Positions 34,040 to 44,009 of a stretch of DNA of 48,576 nucleotides are shown here, in pieces; positions within the stretch are counted from its first letter, which is position 1; each line of letters opens with the position of its first letter. The notes beneath the pieces were generated by a model. That model made no database searches and had not been told where the DNA came from. It saw nothing but the letters and a program-made list of their open reading frames with translations. Origin of the DNA: Candidatus Cacconaster merdequi (lineage in GTDB: Bacteria > Bacteroidota > Bacteroidia > Bacteroidales > UBA932); NCBI GenBank assembly GCA_018064345.1, contig JAGHVK010000069.1, forward strand, positions 1 through 48,576, written 5' to 3'. The position numbers were made by a program, and so were the translations under genes.

Positions 34040-35887
34040 ATGGCTGATCCGAACAACAAGCATACTATGTTGGTGATTCTGACGGTTGCAGCATTCCTGA
34101 TAATGGCCGTCCGCTTGTTCTTCGTTCAGATTGTGGACAAGCAATATCGTATCACAGCCGAAAACAACGCCCTCAAGTATGAGACCACCTATCCGGCAAG
34201 AGGGCGCATCCTCGACCGTAACGGAGTGATAATCGTCGGCAACAACACCTCCTACGACATAATGGTGACACCGGCCGACGTCAAGGAGTTTGACACGCTT
34301 GAACTTTGCAGGATATTCAATCTGGACACCTCTTTCGTCAAGGGCAAGTTCAGGGAATACAAACTGTACCGTACCCGCATCGGGTTCCAGACATTGACTT
34401 TCAAGAAGCAGATATCCAACGCGCAGTACAACGAATTCGTGGAAAAGTCCTTTATGTTTCCGGGATTCACAGGAGTTCCGAGGACATTGAGGACCTACCC
34501 GCTGAACGTAGGAGGCAACCTTCTGGGTTATATTTCCGAAGTGGATGCCGACTATCTGAAGGCTCACCCCGAATACAAAAGCGGTGACTATGCCGGGAAA
34601 ACCGGTATGGAGGCTGCCTACGAAGAGATACTCCGGGGAGAGAAAGGATACAGTATTTACCTGCGTGACTCCCGCAACAGGATTATGGCGCCTTATCAGA
34701 ATGGGGAATACGACAAGGGTGCAATCCCGGGCACAGATGTCGTAACCACGATAGACTCTGACCTGCAGGCATTCGGTGAATCGCTTATGAGAAATAAAGT
34801 CGGCTCCCTTGTCGCGATAGAACCGTCCACAGGAGAGATTCTGACAATGGTTTCCAGCCCTGGAATAAACGTAAGCCAGCTTTCGGAGATAAACAAATAC
34901 TACAAGGACATAGTTTCCGACCCTTACAAACCGATGTTCAACAGAGCTGTGATGTCGCCGCAGCCTCCCGGTTCAGTATTCAAGCTTGTGAACGGGCTCA
35001 TCGGCCTGCAGGAGGGTGTCCTCACCCCGTACACTATGCACCCTTGCCACAGTGGATACACTGTCGGCAATCTTAGAGTCGGATGTCACTCGCACCAGAG
35101 CCCGATCAATATGTATCAGTCGATAATGATGTCCTGCAACGCTTATTACTGCTATGTTTTCCGCGACATAATCGACAACAAGAAATACGGTAGTGTCACC
35201 GAAGCTTTCACCAAGTGGAAAGAGTACACCGAGAGTTTCGGCTTCGGCCGGAAATTGAGCTCCGACTTCCCGTCCGAGCAGGCAGGTACAATGCCTACCG
35301 TGGAAAGATACGACCGACTTCACGGGAAAGGGCGTTGGAAATCTCTCTCCATCATTTCCCTCTCCATAGGCCAGGGAGAGATTGGGTGCACACCTCTTCA
35401 CCTTGCCAACTTTGCAGCAACCCTGGCAAACAGAGGTTACTATTACATACCCCACATACAGAAAGATACTCCGGCTGCTCCGCTTGACTCATCCTACAGG
35501 AAACGCAACTACACGATGGTCGATACATCTTACTTCCACGAGGTTGTCAAAGGCATGTACCTGGCAATCAACGGAGAAGGCGGAGCAACTGCAAGCATAG
35601 CCAGAATACCGGGGATAGAAGCCTGCGGAAAGACAGGGACAGCCCAGAACCCGCACGGTGACGACCATTCCGTATTCATCTGTTTCGCCCCTATGGACAA
35701 CCCGAAGATTGCCGTGGCTGCATACATAGAAAACGGTGGATTCGGAGCCACCTGGGCCGCTCCTATCGCCTCCCTGCTGGTTGAAAAATACCTGTGCGGT
35801 GAGATATCTCAGGAACGTAAATATCTTGAAGAGAGAGTCCTCTCAGGCAATCTTATGGACAAGGTCAAAGTCAGGAGGAAGAGGTGA
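34040..35887 (+). CDS. mrdA: Penicillin-binding protein 2 (elongation transpeptidase)
   Basis: A 615-residue class B PBP. Near the N-terminus is a membrane anchor (about residues 8-28). The PBP dimerisation domain follows (about 50-220, with ARGRILDRNG). The transpeptidase domain has the active-site S312-V-F-K315, an SCN motif (SxN) and KTGTAQN (KTG). It crosslinks lateral peptidoglycan together with RodA. The ATG at 34040 is chosen because earlier in-frame codons lie in mreD. The end overlaps rodA by 1 bp (TGATG). Confidence 0.94.
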   Translation: MADPNNKHTMLVILTVAAFLIMAVRLFFVQIVDKQYRITAENNALKYETTYPARGRILDRNGVIIVGNNTSYDIMVTPADVKEFDTLELCRIFNLDTSFVKGKFREYKLYRTRIGFQTLTFKKQISNAQYNEFVEKSFMFPGFTGVPRTLRTYPLNVGGNLLGYISEVDADYLKAHPEYKSGDYAGKTGMEAAYEEILRGEKGYSIYLRDSRNRIMAPYQNGEYDKGAIPGTDVVTTIDSDLQAFGESLMRNKVGSLVAIEPSTGEILTMVSSPGINVSQLSEINKYYKDIVSDPYKPMFNRAVMSPQPPGSVFKLVNGLIGLQEGVLTPYTMHPCHSGYTVGNLRVGCHSHQSPINMYQSIMMSCNAYYCYVFRDIIDNKKYGSVTEAFTKWKEYTESFGFGRKLSSDFPSEQAGTMPTVERYDRLHGKGRWKSLSIISLSIGQGEIGCTPLHLANFAATLANRGYYYIPHIQKDTPAAPLDSSYRKRNYTMVDTSYFHEVVKGMYLAINGEGGATASIARIPGIEACGKTGTAQNPHGDDHSVFICFAPMDNPKIAVAAYIENGGFGATWAAPIASLLVEKYLCGEISQERKYLEERVLSGNLMDKVKVRRKR

Positions 35888-37317
35888 TGGCAAAAGTATC
35901 TTACAGAAAGCTGGACTGGCTGCTGGTCGGCCTCTATCTTTTCCTCGTCATCTTCGGATGGATGAATGTATACTCTTCATCTTCAAGCGAAGAGAAAGGT
36001 ATTTTGGACTTTTCGACCAAATATGGAATGCTGATTGTCTGGATAGTATCCGCATTTGTAATCGCAACTTTGATTGTCACCTCGATACCACACAGGCTCT
36101 ACTCTTCGGCAAGTTGGCTGATTTACCTTACAATCACTGCATTGCTGCTGTTGGTAGCCTTCGTTGGCGTTGAAGTGAACGGGTCGAAGTCCTGGTTCGC
36201 ACTTGGACCGGTGAGATTCCAGCCCGCCGAATTTTCCAAGATTTCGACTTCACTGCTGCTTGCACAGATAATGAGCAAGTATGACTTCCGCATCGGAAAC
36301 AGGATGGATGCCCTGAAGGTGGCAGCAATCATTCTGATACCGATTCTTTTCATCCTGCTCGAAAAGGAAACAGGTTCTGCGCTGGTATATCTCGGCTTCC
36401 TGTTAATGCTTTTCAGGGAGGGTATGTCAGGCTGGATTCTGGTGCTCGGAGGATTGGCTGTCCTTCTGTTCATTCTCACACTCGTACTTTCGCCATTAAG
36501 TACAATACTCATATTCACTGCCATAGTTGCCGTTATCTGGTTCTTTTACGCAAGGGACCGCAGGCATCTGATCCTCATTTTCGCGGCAGTGCTGATCGCT
36601 CTGCTCCATTTCAGTCCTAAGTTGTACGGCCTGCTCGCCGCCAGAAGCAGCTTCATCTCTTCTGTACCAATCGAGAACTGTCTTGTAGTGATACTGGGCG
36701 TGCCCGCCATAGTCAGTGCGGTACTGCTCACAGCCAAGAGGAAAAAGACAGCGCGCAACGCTATGTTGGGACTGATTGCCGGGCTTGCAATGATCACCTC
36801 CGTGCAGTTCATCTTCGACAATGTGCTCAAGGAACACCAGAGAGCACGAATCGAAACATTGCTCGGCCTCAAGGAGGACCCTATGGGTGTAGGCTACAAT
36901 GTACACCAGTCCCTAATCGCAATCGGGTCAGGTGGTTTTTCGGGGAAGGGATACCTGCAAGGTACACAGACACGGTTCAACTTCGTCCCGGAACAGAGTA
37001 CCGACTTCATTTTCTGCACGATAGGTGAAGAGTGGGGCTTCCTCGGAACAATAACCGTCCTTGCCATATATCTGGCGCTCATATTGAGACTGATGAATTC
37101 CGCAGAGAAACAGAACAGCCGCTTCACTCGAATATACGGGTATTGCGTGGCCTCCTGTCTGCTTATGCACGTACTCATAAATATATGCATGACCATCGGG
37201 CTTATGCCTGTAATCGGCATACCGCTGCCTCTGCTCAGTTACGGAGGCTCTTCACTGTGGGCTTTCACCATTTTGATTTTCATATATATAAGGCTCGATT
37301 TCGAGCGATGGAAATAG
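35887..37317 (+). CDS. rodA: Rod shape-determining protein RodA (SEDS glycosyltransferase)
   Basis: A 476-residue polytopic SEDS-family lipid-II polymerase working with PBP2. About ten or more hydrophobic segments are seen. Conserved SEDS motifs include GSKSWFALGPVRFQPAEFSK near residue 100, GKGYLQGTQTRFNFVPEQSTDFIF near residue 355 (with the catalytic-region Asp) and a C-terminal GIPLPLLSYGGSS. It is longer than E. coli RodA because of extra sequence in the middle (about residues 180-310), as far as I know common in Bacteroidota. The start is ATG 35887; a GTG three bases upstream is also in frame. Confidence 0.94.
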   Translation: MAKVSYRKLDWLLVGLYLFLVIFGWMNVYSSSSSEEKGILDFSTKYGMLIVWIVSAFVIATLIVTSIPHRLYSSASWLIYLTITALLLLVAFVGVEVNGSKSWFALGPVRFQPAEFSKISTSLLLAQIMSKYDFRIGNRMDALKVAAIILIPILFILLEKETGSALVYLGFLLMLFREGMSGWILVLGGLAVLLFILTLVLSPLSTILIFTAIVAVIWFFYARDRRHLILIFAAVLIALLHFSPKLYGLLAARSSFISSVPIENCLVVILGVPAIVSAVLLTAKRKKTARNAMLGLIAGLAMITSVQFIFDNVLKEHQRARIETLLGLKEDPMGVGYNVHQSLIAIGSGGFSGKGYLQGTQTRFNFVPEQSTDFIFCTIGEEWGFLGTITVLAIYLALILRLMNSAEKQNSRFTRIYGYCVASCLLMHVLINICMTIGLMPVIGIPLPLLSYGGSSLWAFTILIFIYIRLDFERWK

Positions 37318-37344
37318 CAACAATCATTAACATATCATATCACC

Positions 37345-40158
37345 ATGCCACTGAAATTCGTTGACAGACACAATGGACCGAGGAAGAGCGAGCAGCAGCA
37401 GATGCTTGCCGCCGTCGGCGCATCAAGTATGGAAGAACTCGTAAAGCAAACCGTTCCTCAAGACATTCTGCTTCAGGAACCGCTTGCTCTTGACCCCGCC
37501 ATAAGCGAGAGCGAGTACACTTCAAAGTTGAAGGAGACTGCCTCAAAGAACAAGAAATACCGTTCAATGATCGGTATGGGCTTCTACGGTACTTCTTCAC
37601 CGGCAGTGATAAGCCGGAATATCTTTGAAAATCCGTCGTGGTACACCTCCTACACTCCATACCAGGCTGAGATCTCCCAAGGCCGACTTGAAGCTCTGAT
37701 AAATTTCCAGACAATGATCAGTTCCCTTACCGGATTCAATCTGGCGAACTGTTCGATGCTGGATGACGCTACGGCCACTGCGGAAGCAATGCGTATGATG
37801 TTCGAACTGAGGAGCCGTGATGCTGTCAAAGCCGGGAAAAACGTCGTTTTCGTTGATGATGATATCTTTCCACAAGTACTTTCAGTCCTCAGGACACGTG
37901 CTTACGGATTAGGCATTGAAATCAGGACCGGCAAGTTCGAAAGTTACGGATTTGAGGAAAGATGCTACGGAGCCATCGTGCAGTACCCTGCTGCGAACGG
38001 TGACGTGCGCGACTACGCCGCTTTCTGCGAAAGAGCTCACAATGCCGGATGTATGGTGTGTGCATATTGCGACCTTCTTGCGCTTGCCCTCTTCAAGGAG
38101 CCTGCTGCCTGGGGTGCTGACATCGCCTGCGGAACAACCCAGCGATTCGGCCTTCCTATGGGATTCGGAGGTCCGGCTGCGGGATATATGGCCTGCTCGG
38201 ACAAGTTCAGGAGGAACCTTCCGGGAAGGATAATCGGCATTTCCGTTGACCGTCTCGGGAAAAAGGCCCTGCGTCTCGCACTTCAGACCCGCGAACAGCA
38301 CATAAAGAGAGAAAAAGCCACTTCAAATATCTGCACGGCGACCGCGCTTATGGCAACGATGTCCGGAATGTTCGCGATATGGCACGGGCCTGACGGCATC
38401 AGGGAGATTGCGGCCAACGCTTACGGATTTGCTCACGCAGTTGCCGGCAAGCTCAAGGAAGCGGGTTATACCCTCTCTTCCGACAACTTCTTCGATACTA
38501 TTGAGGTTTGCGGTGCTCCTGTAGAGGAAATAAGAAAGAAGGCTCTCGCTGCCGGTATCAATTTCTTCTATACTGAAGATGGAAAGATCCGCATAAGTTT
38601 CGATGAACTTTCAGACTGCGCCGAGGCAAAGGCCGTCGGTGACATCTTCGGATGCAAGGATGGTTGTCCGGATATACCACAGATGCCATCGATACTGAAG
38701 AGAGAGACCCCGTTCCTCACACAGAAGGTTTTCAACTCATACCACAGTGAAACCGAAATGATGCGCTACATCAAGAAGCTTGAGCGGAAGGACATATCCC
38801 TCACCCACTCTATGATACCTCTCGGCAGCTGCACTATGAAGCTCAACGCTGCCGTCGAGATGATGCCTCTGTCGTGGAGCGAATTCGGGAACGTGCATCC
38901 TTTTGCCCCGTCAGACCAGTGCGAAGGAACGCTTCAGATAATAAAGGAGGTGGAGCACGACCTCGCTGTAATCACCGGATTTGACGGTTGCTCGCTCCAG
39001 CCGAACAGCGGAGCCGCAGGTGAATATGCCGGACTTGTGACAATCCGCAACTACCATCTTGCAAACGGAGGCGGAAACCGCAACATAATGATAATACCTA
39101 CTTCGGCCCACGGCACCAACCCTGCATCTGCGGCTATGGCAGGTTACGACATAGTCCTTGTAGGTTGTGACGAAAGAGGGAACATAAACGTCAATGAACT
39201 CCGTGAAAAAGCCGCTGAAGCAGGCGTAAAGCTCGCTGGAATGATGATTACCTATCCTTCGACACACGGTGTGTTTGAGGTGAAAATAAGGGAGATTGCG
39301 GCCATAATCCACGCACAGGGAGGACTCCTCTATATGGACGGAGCCAATATGAATGCTCAGGTAGGACTCACCAATCCTGGATTTATCGGTGCTGACGTCT
39401 GCCACTTGAACCTCCACAAGACATTCGCCATGCCTCACGGAGGCGGCGGACCTGGAGTAGGGCCTATCTGCTGCACAAAGGCCCTCAAACCATACCTTCC
39501 TGGCCATTCAATCGTTCCTGAGTGCGGTGGAGAAGGGGTGACTTCGGTAAGCGCCGCTCCTTACGGCAGCCCTCTGCTGCTTCCTATCACCCACGCTTAC
39601 ATCAAGCTTCTCGGACCTGACGGGCTGAGGGAAGCAAGCGAAGTGGCGATTCTCAACGCCAACTATATGTCGGCAAAGCTGTTGCCTGAGCTCAAAACTC
39701 TCTATACCGGTGCAACTGGACGTGTAGCGCACGAATGTATCATCGACTTGCAGCATTTCCGCTCAGAATACGGAGTGGATGCAACCGACGTTGCAAAACG
39801 CCTTATGGATTTCGGATTCCACGCTCCTACCCTCTCCTTCCCTGTCCACGAGACACTGATGATTGAGCCTACGGAAAGCGAGCCTCTGAGCGAGCTTGAC
39901 CGCTTTGTCGAAGCCCTCAAGGCCATTGTGGCTGAATGTGAACAGATAAAGGCGGGTCAGTCTTACAAGGAAGACAATCCGCTCAAGATGTCCCCTCACA
40001 CTGCCGAAGAGGTTTGCGGCAATGAGTGGAACCATCCGTACAGCAGAGAGCAGGCAGCATATCCTCTCGAATGGATACGCGACAACAAGTTCTGGCCTGC
40101 ATCCAGCCGTGTGGACAACGGCTTCGGGGACCGCAACCTCGTGACCTCAGTGGACTGA
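37345..40158 (+). CDS. gcvP: Glycine dehydrogenase (decarboxylating), P-protein
   Basis: A 937-residue PLP enzyme of the glycine cleavage system, with the alpha and beta halves fused in one chain. It decarboxylates glycine and passes the aminomethyl group to lipoylated H-protein. The PLP lysine is K692 in HLNLHKTFAMPHGGGGPG. The N-terminal half holds DRHNGP and GMGFYGTSSP. Its partners gcvT and gcvH are not in the window. It follows rodA after 27 bp on the same strand, so read-through from the cell-shape operon is possible. Its 3' end overlaps the lactonase-like gene by 12 bp. Confidence 0.96.
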   Translation: MPLKFVDRHNGPRKSEQQQMLAAVGASSMEELVKQTVPQDILLQEPLALDPAISESEYTSKLKETASKNKKYRSMIGMGFYGTSSPAVISRNIFENPSWYTSYTPYQAEISQGRLEALINFQTMISSLTGFNLANCSMLDDATATAEAMRMMFELRSRDAVKAGKNVVFVDDDIFPQVLSVLRTRAYGLGIEIRTGKFESYGFEERCYGAIVQYPAANGDVRDYAAFCERAHNAGCMVCAYCDLLALALFKEPAAWGADIACGTTQRFGLPMGFGGPAAGYMACSDKFRRNLPGRIIGISVDRLGKKALRLALQTREQHIKREKATSNICTATALMATMSGMFAIWHGPDGIREIAANAYGFAHAVAGKLKEAGYTLSSDNFFDTIEVCGAPVEEIRKKALAAGINFFYTEDGKIRISFDELSDCAEAKAVGDIFGCKDGCPDIPQMPSILKRETPFLTQKVFNSYHSETEMMRYIKKLERKDISLTHSMIPLGSCTMKLNAAVEMMPLSWSEFGNVHPFAPSDQCEGTLQIIKEVEHDLAVITGFDGCSLQPNSGAAGEYAGLVTIRNYHLANGGGNRNIMIIPTSAHGTNPASAAMAGYDIVLVGCDERGNINVNELREKAAEAGVKLAGMMITYPSTHGVFEVKIREIAAIIHAQGGLLYMDGANMNAQVGLTNPGFIGADVCHLNLHKTFAMPHGGGGPGVGPICCTKALKPYLPGHSIVPECGGEGVTSVSAAPYGSPLLLPITHAYIKLLGPDGLREASEVAILNANYMSAKLLPELKTLYTGATGRVAHECIIDLQHFRSEYGVDATDVAKRLMDFGFHAPTLSFPVHETLMIEPTESEPLSELDRFVEALKAIVAECEQIKAGQSYKEDNPLKMSPHTAEEVCGNEWNHPYSREQAAYPLEWIRDNKFWPASSRVDNGFGDRNLVTSVD

Positions 40159-41247
40159 GACTGTCAGAACCGGACAGGTAATGTTGATTGATTTTCCGCT
40201 GTCGGCAGGAATGCCGGTGGCGGAATCAATTTTAAGGAACTGAATCAGGTCGCTGTTCTTGCAAGGAACCACTATCGTGCATCCGTCAGGCATTATTGCG
40301 AAATTGCGGGGATGCCTTGCTGTAGCACAAGCCCCTTTCGGAGTGATGCGCCCGTCACGGGCCACATCGAATACGGCAATCTTATCCGCTCCGTTGCGCA
40401 GGGAAGCATAGAGGAACTTCCCGTTTGGATGAAGATGTATGTCACCTGCCGCCTGGGTGTTCACGCCCTCTTCAAGAGGGTTGTGAGAAATAACCTCCTC
40501 ATCTGGATCACCTATCGGAAGCCTTTGCAGCTCAACTGCGTTCAGAGCATTGTTGCAGGAGAGAGAGTAAACGTAGATTTCGTTGCTCAATTCGGTAAGA
40601 ACATACAGAAACTTTCCGTCCTTGCTCAATTCCATATGTCTCGGCCCGGAACCTGGGGCAAGACGAATGTCTGAAAGGGTATCAAGGTGAAGGGACCCTT
40701 TTCTCTCGGACATTCCAAGTATATGAATCATATCCCCGCCAAGGTCGGATGCGAGAAGGTACTTTCCAAACACCTTGAGTTGATGAATATGTGAAGATGG
40801 CTGGCGCACAGGGTCCTGTCCCTTGCAATGGAACGATACTACCTGAGACACCGGTTTTACGACGTTTCCGGCGACAGGGAATACCGATATGCTTCCACCT
40901 GAATAATCGGCGGTAAGCAGGAATGCGTCTACTGCGGACCGCCTGTCAGGCCTTGCGGCAGGACGGTACATCAAAAAGCAAGGGTCGGCAGAAGGTGCAT
41001 CGACCTGCGATACGAGTCCGTATGGCGCACTGATGCTGAAACTGCTTATCTTTGAGTTGTCCCCTGATTCGGAAACAGTGAAAAAATGGCTGCCATCACC
41101 GGACAGGGCCACGTATGAAGCATTTTCCACAAAGATAGTGTCACACCCGAGAAGTTCGGATGTGACACTGTCAATGTTCAAACTGTACATCTGCCCGCCG
41201 TATGCACCGACAAGCATCTGAAGAATTACCGAGCATACAAGCGACAT
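40147..41247 (-). CDS. Lactonase-family seven-bladed beta-propeller protein
   Basis: A 366-residue protein resembling the YbhE/Pgl-type 6-phosphogluconolactonase propeller family: repeated blades and the typical segments APGSGPRHMELSKDGKFLYVLTEL, GDIHLHPNGKFLYASLRNGADKIAVF and ATARHPRNFAIMPDG. A sugar lactone or related substrate is plausible but unproven. The first ten residues before an internal ATG at 41217 (MLVGAYGG, the usual family start) may be a misassigned extension; I kept 41247 because it follows pgk by 12 bp. Probably co-transcribed with pgk. It overlaps the end of gcvP on the other strand. Confidence 0.82.
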   Translation of the reverse strand: MSLVCSVILQMLVGAYGGQMYSLNIDSVTSELLGCDTIFVENASYVALSGDGSHFFTVSESGDNSKISSFSISAPYGLVSQVDAPSADPCFLMYRPAARPDRRSAVDAFLLTADYSGGSISVFPVAGNVVKPVSQVVSFHCKGQDPVRQPSSHIHQLKVFGKYLLASDLGGDMIHILGMSERKGSLHLDTLSDIRLAPGSGPRHMELSKDGKFLYVLTELSNEIYVYSLSCNNALNAVELQRLPIGDPDEEVISHNPLEEGVNTQAAGDIHLHPNGKFLYASLRNGADKIAVFDVARDGRITPKGACATARHPRNFAIMPDGCTIVVPCKNSDLIQFLKIDSATGIPADSGKSINITCPVLTVSVH

Positions 41248-41259
41248 TGCGGGAATGTA

Positions 41260-42510
41260 TTAGTCGCGGATAGCTGCAATGCCAGGAAGATCCTTGCCTT
41301 CAATGGCTTCAAGCATCGCGCCACCACCTGTTGAAACGTAGCTTACCTTGTCTGCATATCCCATCTGAGTAACGGCTGCAACAGAGTCACCACCACCTAC
41401 GAGGGTGTATGCTCCGTTCGCTGTAGCTTCTGCGAGGTCTTCTGCAATCTGAAGAGTACCTTTCGCAAATGAAGGCATCTCGAACACACCTACAGGACCG
41501 TTCCAGAGGATTGTCTTTGAAGAGAGTATTATCTTCTTCCAAGCCTCGAGTGAAGCAGGACCGGCATCCATTCCTTCCCATCCATCAGGAATGTCATCAG
41601 AAGCCACGAATTTGGTTTCAGAGTCATTGCTGAACTCGTTGGCAATGCAGGTCTCTGTTGAAAGTGAAAGATTCACGCCTTTCTCCTTTGCAATCCTGAT
41701 AATCTCAAGAGCATCAGGGATAAGGTCATCTTCGTGAAGGGAATTACCGATTCTGCCGCCCTGGGCTTTGATGAAAGTGTAACCCATACCACCACCGATG
41801 ATGAGGTTGTCCACCTTTGTGACAAGGTTCTTGAGAACTTCAAGCTTTGAAGACACCTTGGAACCGCCGATGATAGCGGTGAACGGATGCTTCGCATTCT
41901 TGAGGACGTTGTCAATAGCCTTGATTTCACCTTCCATCAGATAGCCGTACATCTTGTCCTCCGGGAAATATTTGGCGATGAGGGCTGTTGAAGCGTGTGC
42001 ACGGTGAGCTGTTCCGAAAGCATCGTTGATGTAGCAGTCGGCGTATGATGCGAGAACCTTTGTGAATTCCTTCTGGCTCTCCTTTACAGCTGCCTTTGCA
42101 GCCTTCTTCTCTTCATCGGAAGCATCCTCTGCAAGTCCGCGTGGCTTACCCTCTTCCTCGGCATAGAAACGGAGGTTTTCAAGGATGAGAACCTCACCCG
42201 GCTTGAGTGCCGCAGCCTCAGCTTGAGCCTTCTGGCAGTCAGGAGCGAATTTCACTGTCGTTCCGAGGAGTTCCTCAACGCGTGAGATGATATGTTTGAG
42301 CGAGAATTTGTCAGCCGGTCCTTTCGGACGTCCGAGATGAGACATTATGATAAGAGAACCTCCACCGGCGAGCACTTTCTTCAAAGTAGGTATTGCTGCA
42401 CGGATACGGGTGTCATCTGTAATTTCAAAATTTTCGTTCAAAGGAACGTTGAAATCAACACGGACAATGGCCTTCTTGCCACTGAAATCATAAGATTCTA
42501 TCTGTTTCAT
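41260..42510 (-). CDS. pgk: Phosphoglycerate kinase
   Basis: A 416-residue glycolytic enzyme that makes ATP from 1,3-bisphosphoglycerate. The N-terminal RVDFNVPL is the classic PGK signature, and SHLGRPKG near residue 60 binds the substrate. The C-terminal ATP site includes GGGDSVAAV near residue 373. The length is typical. It has its own promoter (-7 box at 42531-42538) and is followed closely by the lactonase-like gene. Confidence 0.97.
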   Translation of the reverse strand: MKQIESYDFSGKKAIVRVDFNVPLNENFEITDDTRIRAAIPTLKKVLAGGGSLIIMSHLGRPKGPADKFSLKHIISRVEELLGTTVKFAPDCQKAQAEAAALKPGEVLILENLRFYAEEEGKPRGLAEDASDEEKKAAKAAVKESQKEFTKVLASYADCYINDAFGTAHRAHASTALIAKYFPEDKMYGYLMEGEIKAIDNVLKNAKHPFTAIIGGSKVSSKLEVLKNLVTKVDNLIIGGGMGYTFIKAQGGRIGNSLHEDDLIPDALEIIRIAKEKGVNLSLSTETCIANEFSNDSETKFVASDDIPDGWEGMDAGPASLEAWKKIILSSKTILWNGPVGVFEMPSFAKGTLQIAEDLAEATANGAYTLVGGGDSVAAVTQMGYADKVSYVSTGGGAMLEAIEGKDLPGIAAIRD

Positions 42511-42530
42511 ACTATTGAAGTTTGTAGTCG

Positions 42531-42538
42531 CAAATATA
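42531..42538 (-). promoter_or_regulatory. -7 promoter element of pgk
   Basis: The minus strand reads TATATTTG (TAnnTTTG), 21 bp upstream of the ATG at 42510. Confidence 0.6.
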
Positions 42539-42556
42539 CAAAAAAATCAACAACTT

Positions 42557-42569
42557 GACCGATTCGGTC
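42557..42569. promoter_or_regulatory. Short palindrome near the pgk -33 position
   Basis: GACCGATTCGGTC is a perfect palindrome of two 6-bp arms around one base. It lies at the expected -33 distance from the pgk -7 box, and also 28 bp beyond the stop of the lipoprotein gene at 42597 on the same strand. It could be an operator for pgk or, with the seven T residues on the minus strand at 42540-42546, a poor terminator of the upstream operon. Confidence 0.35.
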
Positions 42570-42596
42570 CTTATTCGGCAGGAATTGGAATGAATT

Positions 42597-44009
42597 TCAT
42601 TTCAAAACAGGTTCCGATACTTTTATCGCCGCCCGCTGTGTCGATTTCACCTTGCTTTCGTCAATTGTAACCTCTCCCTTGCAGAACTCAGGGATATTGT
42701 ACGACTGGAGCATCATCACGTCATCTTCAGGAGTGCACTGAGGCATTCGGAAAGGTTTGCTGAAGTTCCCGTTCTCATCACAATGAGCAATGTAAATACG
42801 CGTATAACGGCCGTCTTCCCTGCGGGAAGAGAAGGCTACCCAACGCGAGTTGGAGCTCCAGGAATGGTAGCTCTCCGTGTCAGGAGAATTGAGAGGAGCA
42901 GCCTCCCGGACCTCTCCGCTCTCTATGTCAAGCATATACAAGTCAGCCTCCTTATGCCAGATGGAGAAATTGCCGTAGTCGGAAACAGTGAAAAGAAGGT
43001 GTTTCCCATCGTATGACGGACGAGGGAACGAGACACTTCGGGTGGAATCCTTCCACGCACAGACAATGTCATTCCCCATCACACCTGTCTCCGGGTCAAA
43101 ATCCACGTAACAGAGTGAATACCGTATATTCAGAAAATCCTTCGAAGCTTCGCTCCTGGTGAACCACAAACGCCTGCCGTCAGGCGAAAAAGCCGGGAAT
43201 GTCTCGAACTTCGTACTGTCCATAAGCACATCGTTGAGAATCAGAGACCCGCTTTCAGTGTCAAATACGGCAATGTCTGAAGCGAGGTCATACACTTCAA
43301 GCACCTTGGAAGGAATGTTATGGAAACTCTGTCTGATATCGTTCAGGGAATAGGCAATATAACGTCCGTCCGGATGCCAGTAAGGGTAAACTGTACCCAG
43401 AGTTTGCGGATTCGACATATTGAAGACAGTTGCATCCTTCCTGCCGGAGACAATGTACGTCCCGCCATTTTTTCCACGCAGGTGCAGCTGGAAATTCTCA
43501 GGGGCACACTGCGATACACTGTGGCAGTTCATACACCCCGGAGAGCTCTTCTTGTTTTCAAGAAGAGGTCTTTCCTTGAAACTCCCGAGTTCCCTCTGAT
43601 AGATTCCCATCCGTGAATAGAGTTCATACCCGGGATCCACACGACGGTAAAGCAGAGTAGCATCTATGGAATCCCTGCTCACATATATGTCAAATGGCAG
43701 GTATCGGAACCACTTGCCATCAATTTTTGCACTTACGGCAACTTTCAGAGTGTCGCTTTTGGAAGTGTATTTCTTCCATCGTGCCAGTCTGACGGCGGCA
43801 AACGGGCCTTTTGCGCATACTTCCCCGTTTATGCTTACCTTCACCCTTGAAGCCCCCTCCACTTTGAAATCAAGCGGAGCAATGTTCCTTGGAACCGTGA
43901 CATAGCTGTAGTCCGGGCAGATGGGTGGGATGCAGTCCTTCTGTTCACAGTCAGGAGAGCAGGAACAAAGAAGGGCAATTAGCGGAAATAATAAGGATAT
44001 CTTTCTCAT
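42597..44009 (-). CDS. Beta-propeller lipoprotein with a CxxCH motif (copy A)
   Basis: A 470-residue exported protein. The signal peptide ends in LLCSC, giving a probable lipidated Cys17. A beta-rich N-terminal domain (about 30-145) is followed by C159-M-N-C162-H163, a single c-type heme-binding motif. Then come TolB/PD40-like propeller blades (YPYWHPDGRYIAY near 210, FPAFSPDGRRLWF near 275, PRPSYDGKHLLF near 330, SWSSNSRWVAF near 385). Whether heme is attached is unknown; the motif could instead bind metal. It is paralogous to the lipoprotein at 45451-46920 (shared SDYG.F.IWH, QSYNIPE-type and EPVLK ends). It overlaps the membrane-protein gene before it by 4 bp. Function unknown. Confidence 0.78.
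   Translation of the reverse strand: MRKISLLFPLIALLCSCSPDCEQKDCIPPICPDYSYVTVPRNIAPLDFKVEGASRVKVSINGEVCAKGPFAAVRLARWKKYTSKSDTLKVAVSAKIDGKWFRYLPFDIYVSRDSIDATLLYRRVDPGYELYSRMGIYQRELGSFKERPLLENKKSSPGCMNCHSVSQCAPENFQLHLRGKNGGTYIVSGRKDATVFNMSNPQTLGTVYPYWHPDGRYIAYSLNDIRQSFHNIPSKVLEVYDLASDIAVFDTESGSLILNDVLMDSTKFETFPAFSPDGRRLWFTRSEASKDFLNIRYSLCYVDFDPETGVMGNDIVCAWKDSTRSVSFPRPSYDGKHLLFTVSDYGNFSIWHKEADLYMLDIESGEVREAAPLNSPDTESYHSWSSNSRWVAFSSRREDGRYTRIYIAHCDENGNFSKPFRMPQCTPEDDVMMLQSYNIPEFCKGEVTIDESKVKSTQRAAIKVSEPVLK
42600..42614 (-). repeat. Dispersed GAACCTGTTTTGAAA motif, copy at the end of lipoprotein A
   Basis: On the minus strand GAACCTGTTTTGAAA encodes the last five residues EPVLK of lipoprotein A and is followed directly by TGA. 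It is identical to 45454-45468 and to the non-coding copy at 27983-27997. Confidence 0.55.
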
